DNA of 5,527 bases from Methylobacteriaceae bacterium (GTDB lineage: Bacteria; Pseudomonadota; Alphaproteobacteria; Rhizobiales; Beijerinckiaceae): contig JAISTL010000152.1 in NCBI GenBank assembly GCA_031272615.1, positions 1 to 5,527 on the forward strand, given 5' to 3'. The position numbers were made by a program, and so were the translations under genes. The first letter of the stretch is position 1, and every line of letters begins with the position of its first letter. Below, piece after piece: positions 1-4,985 of the stretch. The notes beneath the pieces were generated by a model that saw nothing but the letters and a program-made list of their open reading frames with translations, had not been told where the DNA came from and searched no databases.

Positions 1-508
1 TGTATTCACTGGTGCTCAGGGGAATGGACACGCCCTTTTCGTCAATGAGCTCGCGCCGGTCGACATCGAAGGTGAAACGGTCAAAGCGCACCTTGTGGCC
101 GGGGTCGCTCGCCGCGTCCTTGGATGTGGGCGGCAGCATGTTCACCCGGCGCAGCACGGTTTTGATGCGGGCCAGCAGTTCCCGCGGGCTGAAGGGCTTG
201 ACCACATAATCGTCGGCGCCCATTTCCAGGCCGATGATTCGATCCGCCTCGTCGGCGCGGGCGGTGAGAAAGATGATGGGGATGCAGGTTGTTTCGCGCA
301 GGTGGCGGCTCAGCGACAGGCCGTCTTCACCGGGCATCATGATGTCGAGGACGATGAGGTCAAAGCCGTGGCGCTGGAGCATTTCCCGCGCTTCCGACGC
401 CCGGGACGCGGTGGTGACGCGATAGCCGTTTTTGCTGAGATAGGCGGCAAGAGGGTCTCGGATGTCACGATGATCGTCGACAACCAGAATATGGGGAACG
501 GCTTCCAT
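1..508 (-). CDS. OmpR-family two-component response regulator (C-terminus beyond window)
   Basis: Cytoplasmic DNA-binding response regulator, activated when a partner histidine kinase phosphorylates the receiver Asp. The visible 169 residues read MEAVPHILVVDDHRDIRDP onward. The receiver domain spans about residues 6-122, with the acidic pair D11/D12, phospho-acceptor D55 (in LIVLDIMMPGEDG), switch T82 (FLTAR) and K104 (VKPFSPREL), so all five key positions are present. A linker (about 123-138) leads to the start of an OmpR/PhoB winged-helix domain (VRFDRFTFDVDRRELI, then PLSTSEY), which runs off the left edge. OmpR-family proteins are usually about 230-245 residues, so roughly 65-75 are missing. 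ATG 508 is preferred over the in-frame ATG at 517 because AAGGAG (524-519) is 10 bases from 508 but only 1 from 517. It is divergent from the EF-hand gene. A sensor kinase is expected downstream, outside the window. Family assignment is firm; the exact orthologue (OmpR-, CpxR- or other type) cannot be told. Confidence 0.95.
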   Translation of the reverse strand, partial: MEAVPHILVVDDHRDIRDPLAAYLSKNGYRVTTASRASEAREMLQRHGFDLIVLDIMMPGEDGLSLSRHLRETTCIPIIFLTARADEADRIIGLEMGADDYVVKPFSPRELLARIKTVLRRVNMLPPTSKDAASDPGHKVRFDRFTFDVDRRELIDEKGVSIPLSTSEY

Positions 509-518
509 ATATATCATT

Positions 519-524
519 CTCCTT
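519..524 (-). promoter_or_regulatory. Ribosome binding site of the response regulator
   Basis: AAGGAG on the minus strand. It lies 10 bases before ATG 508 and only 1 base before the alternative ATG 517, so it decides the start. A short GC hairpin (545-540 paired with 533-528) lies three bases upstream of the purine-rich GAAGGAG stretch and might modulate access; that is speculative. Confidence 0.7.
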
Positions 525-573
525 CGGGGCCCGGGCGGGCGGGCCAATACGACTTTACGATACTGGTGACCAT

Positions 574-602
574 ATTACATGACCCTGTAAATATGGTGTA
601 AA
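574..602 (-). promoter_or_regulatory. Sigma70-like promoter of the response regulator
   Basis: On the minus strand a -35 box TTTACA (602-597, 5 of 6 to TTGACA) and a -10 box TGTAAT (579-574, 5 of 6 to TATAAT) are separated by exactly 17 bases. The predicted transcript start is near 567, giving a leader of about 60 bases before ATG 508. The -35 box is the complement of one of the phased TGTAA operator repeats, and the -10 box overlaps the TTACA element. A regulator bound there would therefore sit directly on this promoter, which suggests autoregulation. Box matches were made by eye. Confidence 0.6.
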
Positions 603-612
603 ATAATTGTAA
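575..612 (+). promoter_or_regulatory. Phased TGTAA operator for an OmpR-type regulator
   Basis: Three direct repeats TGTAA start at 586, 597 and 608, exactly 11 bases apart. The first two extend to TGTAAA and the third to TGTAAC. A fourth element, TTACA (the inverse of TGTAA), starts at 575, again 11 bases away. Direct repeats with a helical-turn period are the known binding layout of OmpR/PhoB-family dimers, and the core resembles the CpxR consensus (GTAAA, N5, GTAAA), here with N6. The site lies between the divergent regulator (508) and the EF-hand gene (763). I infer it is bound by the regulator encoded at 1-508 and controls one or both genes. Confidence 0.6.
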
Positions 613-647
613 CAAAGTGTGGCAGAGCCCGGGTTTCGGCATAAAGA

Positions 648-676
648 AAGACAGTTTTCCGCTTTTCCGGCATAGT
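648..676 (+). promoter_or_regulatory. Possible weak promoter of the EF-hand gene
   Basis: AAGACA (648-653, 4 of 6 to the -35 consensus) and CATAGT (671-676, 4 of 6 to the -10 consensus) are 17 bases apart, about 87 bases before ATG 763. An alternative is a -10 CATAAA at 640-645, with its -35 region at about 617-622 abutting the last operator repeat, as expected of an activator-dependent promoter. Neither is convincing; the gene must be read from within 509-762 because its neighbour is divergent. Confidence 0.25.
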
Positions 677-748
677 CCGGCGACAATCGCGCGCTATGTT
701 GACAGCATGGATTGAGAGACGCCGCGACAGAAGGGTCTCTTGACGCAA

Positions 749-754
749 AAGGAG
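749..754 (+). promoter_or_regulatory. Ribosome binding site of the EF-hand gene
   Basis: AAGGAG with an 8-base gap to ATG 763. This fixes the start at 763 rather than at the in-frame TTG at 712, which lacks a Shine-Dalgarno sequence and would put 17 hydrophilic residues before the signal peptide. Confidence 0.85.
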
Positions 755-762
755 AAAAGGTC

Positions 763-1677
763 ATGTCCAGCAAGTTGTTTTATTCGATGGTCGCCGCCGG
801 AGTTCTCGGAGTCGTGACATTCGCGGCGTCGGCGAACGCCGATGCCCGTTCACCGCGGGGGCCCGGCTTCAACGGCGGCCCGTGTGTCAACGGCGAGTGC
901 CGCGGGCCGGGTGCGCGGTTTGACGGCCCCGGCGGTTTCGGCCCCGGCGGCATCTTCGAACAGTTCGACGCGAACAAGGACGGCAAGGTCGAAAAGAAAG
1001 AATACTCCGACGCCATCAAAGCGGAATTCGACAAATACGCCAAGGACGGCAAGCTGACCCACGAAGGGTTCGAGGCGATGTGGAGCGAGCGGAGCGCCCC
1101 GATGCGGGTGCGCGCCTTCCAAAGGCTGGACGCCAATGACGACAACGTGATTTCCAAAGACGAAATCGACAGATTTGCCAAGCGCTTCGAGTCGTTTTTC
1201 ACGCGTTCCGGCGACAAGGGCCGCCCGGACAGGGATAAGGACGGACGCGGCTTCGGCGGTCCCGGGGGGCCCGGTCCGTTCAACGCTTTGATCCGCGAAG
1301 CCGATACCGACAAGGACGGCAAAATCTCCGCCGAGGAGTGGAAAGCCTTTGTTGACGCCAAGGTGGCGGCGGCCGATACCGACAAGGACGGCAACATTTC
1401 CCAGGAGGAATTCGCCGTATTGTGGAACGACTTCGGCAAGCCGATGCGTATCCGCGCCTTCCAGCGCCTCGATGCCGATGACGACAACGTGGTGACCTTC
1501 GAGGAGTTTTCCAAGGGGCGTGACGCGCTGTTCGACCGGATGGACCGCAACAACGACGGCGTGGTGGAAAAGGAAGAACTGAAATCTTATGGGGGCCCGG
1601 CTCCGCGGGAGCGGCGCGGCGATTCTCCCCGTCGCGATGGGCGCCCCGGTGAGCGCGGCGGCAAGAGGGCGAAGTGA
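763..1677 (+). CDS. Secreted multi-EF-hand calcium-binding protein
   Basis: A 304-residue protein predicted to be exported by Sec and to bind Ca2+ in the periplasm or outside the cell. The signal peptide has K4, a hydrophobic core at about 5-22 and a likely cleavage after ANA (residue 26). A Gly/Pro linker with a Cys pair (C41, C46) follows. Canonical 12-residue EF loops lie at 69-80, 123-134, 181-192, 205-216, 237-248 and 261-272, each with Asp at position 1 and Glu at position 12. Two decayed loops are seen at about 91-102 (first Asp and final Glu lost) and 156-163. Loops 123-134 and 237-248 carry Asn rather than Gly at position 6. Residues about 65-163 and 177-272 are two copies of one module. 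The tail (281-304) is basic, rich in Arg. The gene shares a control region with the divergent response regulator and ends in its own terminator. The partner or process served by Ca2+ binding is unknown; buffering, adhesion or envelope sensing are possible. Confidence 0.93.
   Translation: MSSKLFYSMVAAGVLGVVTFAASANADARSPRGPGFNGGPCVNGECRGPGARFDGPGGFGPGGIFEQFDANKDGKVEKKEYSDAIKAEFDKYAKDGKLTHEGFEAMWSERSAPMRVRAFQRLDANDDNVISKDEIDRFAKRFESFFTRSGDKGRPDRDKDGRGFGGPGGPGPFNALIREADTDKDGKISAEEWKAFVDAKVAAADTDKDGNISQEEFAVLWNDFGKPMRIRAFQRLDADDDNVVTFEEFSKGRDALFDRMDRNNDGVVEKEELKSYGGPAPRERRGDSPRRDGRPGERGGKRAK
967..1578 (+). repeat. Internal duplication of a four-EF-hand module
   Basis: Within the EF-hand gene, residues about 65-163 align with about 177-272. 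Key pairs are PMRVRAFQRLDANDDN with PMRIRAFQRLDADDDN (loop Asp 123 and 237, offset 114 codons), KDGKLTHEGF with KDGNISQEEF (offset 114) and DANKDG with DTDKDG (offset 112). DRDKDG probably matches DRNNDG (offset 105, because of an inserted linker). At DNA level the offset-114 pair still shares CGCGCCTTCCA (from 1111 and 1453) and ATGACGACAACGTG. In the first copy the second and fourth loops have decayed, while all four remain in the second copy. Confidence 0.8.
1300..1394 (+). repeat. 23-base identical direct repeats in adjacent EF-hand loops
   Basis: The 23 bases at 1300-1322 recur exactly at 1372-1394, 72 bases (24 codons) downstream. Both encode Ala followed by the loop start DTDKDG. Identity at synonymous positions points to recent local duplication or gene conversion of EF loops 181-192 and 205-216. 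Confidence 0.85.
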
Positions 1678-1684
1678 CGGAATG

Positions 1685-1715
1685 CCCGTGAGGTGAACCT
1701 CCAGCACCTCGCGGG
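1685..1715 (+). other. Hairpin just after the EF-hand stop codon
   Basis: CCCGTGAGGT (1685-1694) pairs with ACCTCGCGGG (1706-1715) over 10 pairs, including one G-T wobble, with an 11-base loop. No T-run follows, so it is not an intrinsic terminator itself. It precedes the real terminator by about 10 bases and could protect the mRNA 3' end. Confidence 0.45.
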
Positions 1716-1725
1716 TTCGAGACCC

Positions 1726-1765
1726 GGCCGGGGACCGCGGCAGCGGTTTCCGGCCTTATTGTTTT
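1726..1765 (+). terminator. Rho-independent terminator of the EF-hand gene
   Basis: A 13-pair stem (1726-1738 with 1743-1755, two G-U wobbles) encloses the tetraloop GGCA and is followed at once by TTATTGTTTT (1756-1765). It lies 49 bases after the EF-hand stop and separates that gene from the membrane-protein gene downstream. Confidence 0.88.
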
Positions 1766-1865
1766 CCGCCGCGTCTTGCAGAGTAAACACCTTCGTAATT
1801 CTTTCCGGCTAATAATGCCGGCCGGTATCTTTCGCCCACTTATCCGGGCCAACCGGCAGGTTACG

Positions 1866-3560
1866 ATGACTACACCTCTCACCGGGACCGGCGGCAGCGC
1901 ACCCGCAACGAGGGGCGACAGCCTCTTGTGGGCGGGCGCGTTCATGGTCTGCGCCGTTATCCTGTTCGTCAAGGCCGCCCGTGTTCCCGCCGTCTCCGAC
2001 CTGTTGTGGGCAGAAGACGCCGACACGTTTCTTTATCTGGCGAACAACGTCGGCGCGGTTTCCCTGCTGCTGCCGTATTCCGGTTATCTTCACGCGCTGG
2101 TTCGTCTCGCCAATCTGGCGGCGAGTTGTTTCGACGCGGCGTGGCAGCCCGCAGCGGTGTGCGCTGCCTCTCTGGTGTTCTACGGGCTGACGGTGTGGAT
2201 GGTGATGACCACTCTCGCCTCGCTCGACGTGCACCGGTTGTTTGCCCCTGTTGTCGCGGTTCTGCTGGTGTTGCAGCCGCTCCATGATGAACTGCTGTTC
2301 TGCCTGACCAACACCCAGTGGTTTACCGGGTTCGCCCTGAGCGTTTATGCGCTCGGCTGCCAGAAACAGGGGTCGACGTTGCGCAATGCCGCCATCGGGG
2401 TGCTGTTCGGTTTGAGCGGCCCGTTCTGCATATTCCTGATGCCTCTGCTGGCGATCAAACGCTTTGTGTTGAAGAACCGCGTCAATTCGGCTCTCTCGCT
2501 GTTTCTCGCCGCGGCGGCGCTCATCCAGCTGGCGGCTCTGCTCTTGAGCCGTGAGCAGCGCATTCTCGAAGGGGGTATGGAGAAATCTCCGCAGGTTGTC
2601 ATGGAGGCCGCGACGGCGTTGGGGCTCGGTTGTCTGTTCAACCTCGAGCTGTCATGGCGGGCGTTGCCGATTGCCGTCATTCTGGCCGGGCTCGTCGGCC
2701 TGTGGCTTTACCGCGTCGGCAGGGAACGGTTGAACACTGAAAACTCCGTTGTCGCCGGGTTGGTGACGACTGCCTTCATACTGTATGCGGGCGGCGTGTT
2801 TTCCATGATTTCCAAGACGCCGGAGTACTATATCTGGGAGCTCGAGGAGGCGTTCGCGAACATGCGCTATGTCTTCGTGCCCCACAGTCTGCTGATTGTC
2901 GCCTGCTTTGTTGCGGCCCGACGCTCGCTGATCGCCGGCGGGGTGTTCACGGTGAGCTTTCTGGCGCTGTTTGCGGCGGATTTTGCGTTTCTTCACAGAG
3001 ACAGCACACATTTCCAGTCTTTTGTGAACTTCTCCAATTTCCAGCCGGTCAATGTCACCACCAACCCGCTGGTGACCGCGCAGGGCACCAGCCTGTGGTT
3101 TATGCCGCTGGAACGGAACACCTATCGACCTCTCGAACCTGACCGGATTATCCGTCCCGAAGGGGTGACGGCGCTTTCAGCCGATACGGGCGTGACGGGC
3201 GGCGCCGATGACTTCACGGTGACCTTCCCGAAAGGAGGACGTGCGGAACTGGCGTTCAACGGCACGCTTGTGGAATGCCCGGGCGCGCAGGATATCGGCC
3301 TCACGTTCAGGTTTCGGGAAACCAGCGCCGTCAAGCTGAGTTTTTCCATCCGTTCCCGGGAGAGCGGCGGCCGGGTGGAAGGCGGCACGCTGTATCACAA
3401 CTTTGTCGAGGAGAGCCTGCAGATGGCGTTTCCCCATATCGGCGAAAAGGCGCAACTGCGGCTTGACCTCGAAGGTCGGGTTCCTGCCGGACAAACGCCG
3501 CCGGAAACGGTGAGCGTGACGGTCGGTGACCTCACCCTCCATTGCCTGCCGCCGTCGTAA
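1866..3560 (+). CDS. Polytopic membrane protein, GT-C-glycosyltransferase-like, with C-terminal beta domain
   Basis: A 564-residue inner-membrane protein of unknown specific function. By eye there are about 9-11 hydrophobic segments between residues 20 and 376, for example 20-39, 95-115, 123-138, 174-197, 208-227, 265-283, 294-314, 335-351 and 357-376. After the first segment comes an acidic stretch, LLWAEDADTFLYL (46-58), then PYSGYLHALVRLANL (70-84). GT-C polyprenyl-phosphate-sugar transferases carry a catalytic acidic residue in the first external loop, so E50/D51/D53 are candidates. Residues about 377-564 are non-membranous with alternating polar/hydrophobic beta-like strands and two Cys (C471, C560) that could form a disulfide if periplasmic. 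The start is uncertain: ATG 1866 has only a weak CAGG-type site but places the first membrane helix normally; in-frame ATG 1815 has none and overlaps an AATAAT (1811-1816) that may be a -10 box. Terminators on both sides suggest a single-gene transcript. A role in lipid-linked sugar transfer is inference. Confidence 0.85.
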   Translation: MTTPLTGTGGSAPATRGDSLLWAGAFMVCAVILFVKAARVPAVSDLLWAEDADTFLYLANNVGAVSLLLPYSGYLHALVRLANLAASCFDAAWQPAAVCAASLVFYGLTVWMVMTTLASLDVHRLFAPVVAVLLVLQPLHDELLFCLTNTQWFTGFALSVYALGCQKQGSTLRNAAIGVLFGLSGPFCIFLMPLLAIKRFVLKNRVNSALSLFLAAAALIQLAALLLSREQRILEGGMEKSPQVVMEAATALGLGCLFNLELSWRALPIAVILAGLVGLWLYRVGRERLNTENSVVAGLVTTAFILYAGGVFSMISKTPEYYIWELEEAFANMRYVFVPHSLLIVACFVAARRSLIAGGVFTVSFLALFAADFAFLHRDSTHFQSFVNFSNFQPVNVTTNPLVTAQGTSLWFMPLERNTYRPLEPDRIIRPEGVTALSADTGVTGGADDFTVTFPKGGRAELAFNGTLVECPGAQDIGLTFRFRETSAVKLSFSIRSRESGGRVEGGTLYHNFVEESLQMAFPHIGEKAQLRLDLEGRVPAGQTPPETVSVTVGDLTLHCLPPS

Positions 3561-3578
3561 CCTCGTGAGGTGACATGC

Positions 3579-3623
3579 AAAAACAAGAACATCGCCGGCG
3601 CCTTGAGGGAGGGGCGCCGGCGA
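3579..3623 (-). terminator. Intrinsic terminator of the peptidase operon
   Basis: TCGCCGGCGCC (3592-3602) and GGCGCCGGCGA (3613-3623) form a perfect 11-bp stem with a 10-base loop. Reading the minus strand, the stem is followed by TGTTCTTGTTTTT (3591-3579), a T-rich tail. It lies 40 bases past the peptidase stop. The plus strand has no T-run after the stem, so it would serve the convergent membrane-protein gene poorly, if at all. Confidence 0.82.
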
Positions 3624-3662
3624 CGCACAATGCCGCAAATGGGCGGGGGAGAGCCCGCGACG

Positions 3663-4904
3663 TCAGTCTTTGCGGATTGGAGCCAGCGGTTCGGTCACGC
3701 CCTTCAGCCCGGCCATGGCGAAGATGGTGAGAAGGATACGCTGGGCGTGTTTGGCGCTGTGCTTCGGGCTGTACCACTCGGCGCGGGAATGCAGGTTGCC
3801 GCCGATGCCGGCGCCGCCGAAGCCGGTGGAGGGGATGCCCATGCTGATGGGTACATTGGCGTTGGTGCCCAAGGGCGGCCAGTAGTTGGGCTCCAGACCC
3901 ACCGCTTCCGTCGCCTTCCACAGCAGTTTCACGACGAGAGACTCCGCCGGGGCGACTCCCGCCGGCCGGTCGCCGATCTGGCGCCATTCCACGGTGATCG
4001 GCTCGCCCTGCCAACGGGCGTTTTCCGCCGCGACCGCTTCGTCGACCAGCTTGTGAATCCTGGCGTCAAGGTCATTGAGCACGGGGGCCAGAACCGAGCG
4101 GATGTCCAGCTTGGCGCGGCATTCCGCCGGAATGGCGTTCACCGTGGTGCCGCCGGTGACGGTGCCGAGGTTGAAGCTGGTTTTCGGGTCTGTCGGCGGT
4201 TGCAGCTCGGAGAGCATGGCGCCGGCGCGGCACAGCGCCTGAATCGGGTTCGGGCGGCCGAAATCCAGCCACGAGTGGCCGCCCGGGCCCCTGAATATCA
4301 GCTCATAGCGGTGGACGCCGATGGCGGTGTTGATGATGGCGCCGGGTTTTGTCAGGGTTTCCGAACAGAAGCAGGCGTCAATGGTTTTGTCGCGGGCGAA
4401 CAGGGTCTTCATGCCGCCGAGGTCGCCTTCGCCTTCATGGCGCACGGTTCCGGTGATCATGATGCGGCCCTGGGGGATGAGTCCGGCGTGGCGGATGGCG
4501 CGCAGCACGGTGAGGTCCATGGCGAGGCAGGCGGTGTCGTCGGACATGCCCGGGCAATTATACCTGTCATCGCCGAGTTCCTTGATTTCAAGGGGTTCGG
4601 CCATGGCGAACACGGTGTCGAGATGGGCGTCCAGCATGATTTTCGGGCGCGGTTCGGCGCCGTCGACATAGCCGAGGACGCTGCCGATTTCATCCACCTC
4701 GATGGAGTCGACGCCGTATTTCTCCAGCTTGGCCTTGTACATCGGTGTGCGGCCTTCCTGCTCGTGGAAGGTTTCGCCGGGGACTTTCACCATCTCCTTG
4801 AGTTCTTCAAAGGTGGCGGCTTCATCATCCTCAAGGAATTTCAGGGCTTCTTGTATCTTTTCGTCAGCCAGCAGCTTGGCCAGGACGCTTTCGATATCAC
4901 TCAT
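3663..4904 (-). CDS. M20-family metallopeptidase/amidohydrolase
   Basis: A 413-residue cytoplasmic protein (no signal peptide), of normal length for the M20 di-zinc aminoacylase/carboxypeptidase clan. It hydrolyses a peptide or N-acyl-amino-acid bond; the substrate is not readable. Expected metal ligands are present: H94 with D96 in MLDAHLDTVF, bridging D122 in GMSDDTACL, E157 in RHEGEGDLGG, E182 in CFCSETLT, and H372 in GGNLHSRAEWYS. The lid/dimerisation domain (about 195-310) has RGPGGHSW with H210. Oddly, the residue before E157, normally the catalytic-base Glu (GEEG-GDL in relatives), is H156. ATG 4904 follows AAGGAG (4919-4914) with a 9-base gap. It is downstream of, and co-directional with, a DcuC-like transporter (81-base gap), and ends at the terminator 3623-3579. 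The 459-codon open frame on the opposite strand is a shadow. Family is firm; PepT-like versus acylase-like subfamily is not. Confidence 0.93.
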   Translation of the reverse strand: MSDIESVLAKLLADEKIQEALKFLEDDEAATFEELKEMVKVPGETFHEQEGRTPMYKAKLEKYGVDSIEVDEIGSVLGYVDGAEPRPKIMLDAHLDTVFAMAEPLEIKELGDDRYNCPGMSDDTACLAMDLTVLRAIRHAGLIPQGRIMITGTVRHEGEGDLGGMKTLFARDKTIDACFCSETLTKPGAIINTAIGVHRYELIFRGPGGHSWLDFGRPNPIQALCRAGAMLSELQPPTDPKTSFNLGTVTGGTTVNAIPAECRAKLDIRSVLAPVLNDLDARIHKLVDEAVAAENARWQGEPITVEWRQIGDRPAGVAPAESLVVKLLWKATEAVGLEPNYWPPLGTNANVPISMGIPSTGFGGAGIGGNLHSRAEWYSPKHSAKHAQRILLTIFAMAGLKGVTEPLAPIRKD

Positions 4905-4935
4905 GACGGAATTCTCCTTGTTGAAAGAACGGTGT

Positions 4936-4966
4936 TCCGGCGGGCTTGAACATACAGCCCGCCGGA
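4936..4966 (-). other. Perfect hairpin between transporter and peptidase genes
   Basis: TCCGGCGGGCT (4936-4946) and AGCCCGCCGGA (4956-4966) form an 11-bp perfect stem with a 9-base loop. On the minus strand it is followed by AACACCGTTCTTTC, so the T content is too weak and distant for a full terminator. It could be a leaky terminator, a 3'-end stabiliser for the transporter mRNA, or a processing site that sets differential expression in the operon. Confidence 0.5.
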
Positions 4967-4967
4967 C

Positions 4968-4981
4968 GGGCGCCTTCGCCC
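4968..4981 (-). other. Small hairpin after the transporter stop
   Basis: GGGCG (4968-4972) pairs with CGCCC (4977-4981), leaving a four-base loop that reads AAGG on the minus strand. It begins four bases after the transporter stop codon and stacks next to the 11-bp hairpin at 4936-4966. It may be a folding feature of the intergenic RNA; no function can be assigned. Confidence 0.35.
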
Positions 4982-4985
4982 GGGT

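Noticed and set aside
655..670. Short tandem TTTTCCGC/TTTTCCGG
   Set aside because: Two copies of a 7-base core are too short to call an operator without conservation data.
699..704. Perfect TTGACA -35 hexamer upstream of the EF-hand gene
   Set aside because: No -10-like hexamer occurs at 16-18 bases downstream; the sequence there is GC-rich (gccgcgac).
712..762. TTG-start N-terminal extension of the EF-hand protein
   Set aside because: It has no Shine-Dalgarno sequence and would bury the signal peptide behind 17 polar residues; ATG 763 has AAGGAG at ideal spacing.
850..1707. Long open frames (about 257 and 285 codons) antisense to the EF-hand gene
   Set aside because: They mirror the periodic EF-hand codons, lack ribosome binding sites and show no recognisable domain; the plus-strand signal peptide and EF loops settle the coding strand.
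1711..1730. tRNA T-arm-like string GCGGGTTCGAGACCCGG after the EF-hand gene
   Set aside because: No acceptor, D-arm or anticodon arm can be built upstream, which is the coding end of the EF-hand gene. The bases are better explained by the hairpin at 1685-1715 and the terminator stem.
1688..3574. Shared string CGTGAGGTGA just after two stop codons (1688 and 3565)
   Set aside because: Only ten bases match, in different hairpin contexts; chance cannot be excluded and no further copies were seen in the window.
3570..4949. 459-codon open frame on the plus strand opposite the peptidase gene
   Set aside because: It lies antisense to a clear M20 gene, and its Gly/Ala/Arg/His-rich product has no family features; it is a by-product of GC-rich codon bias.
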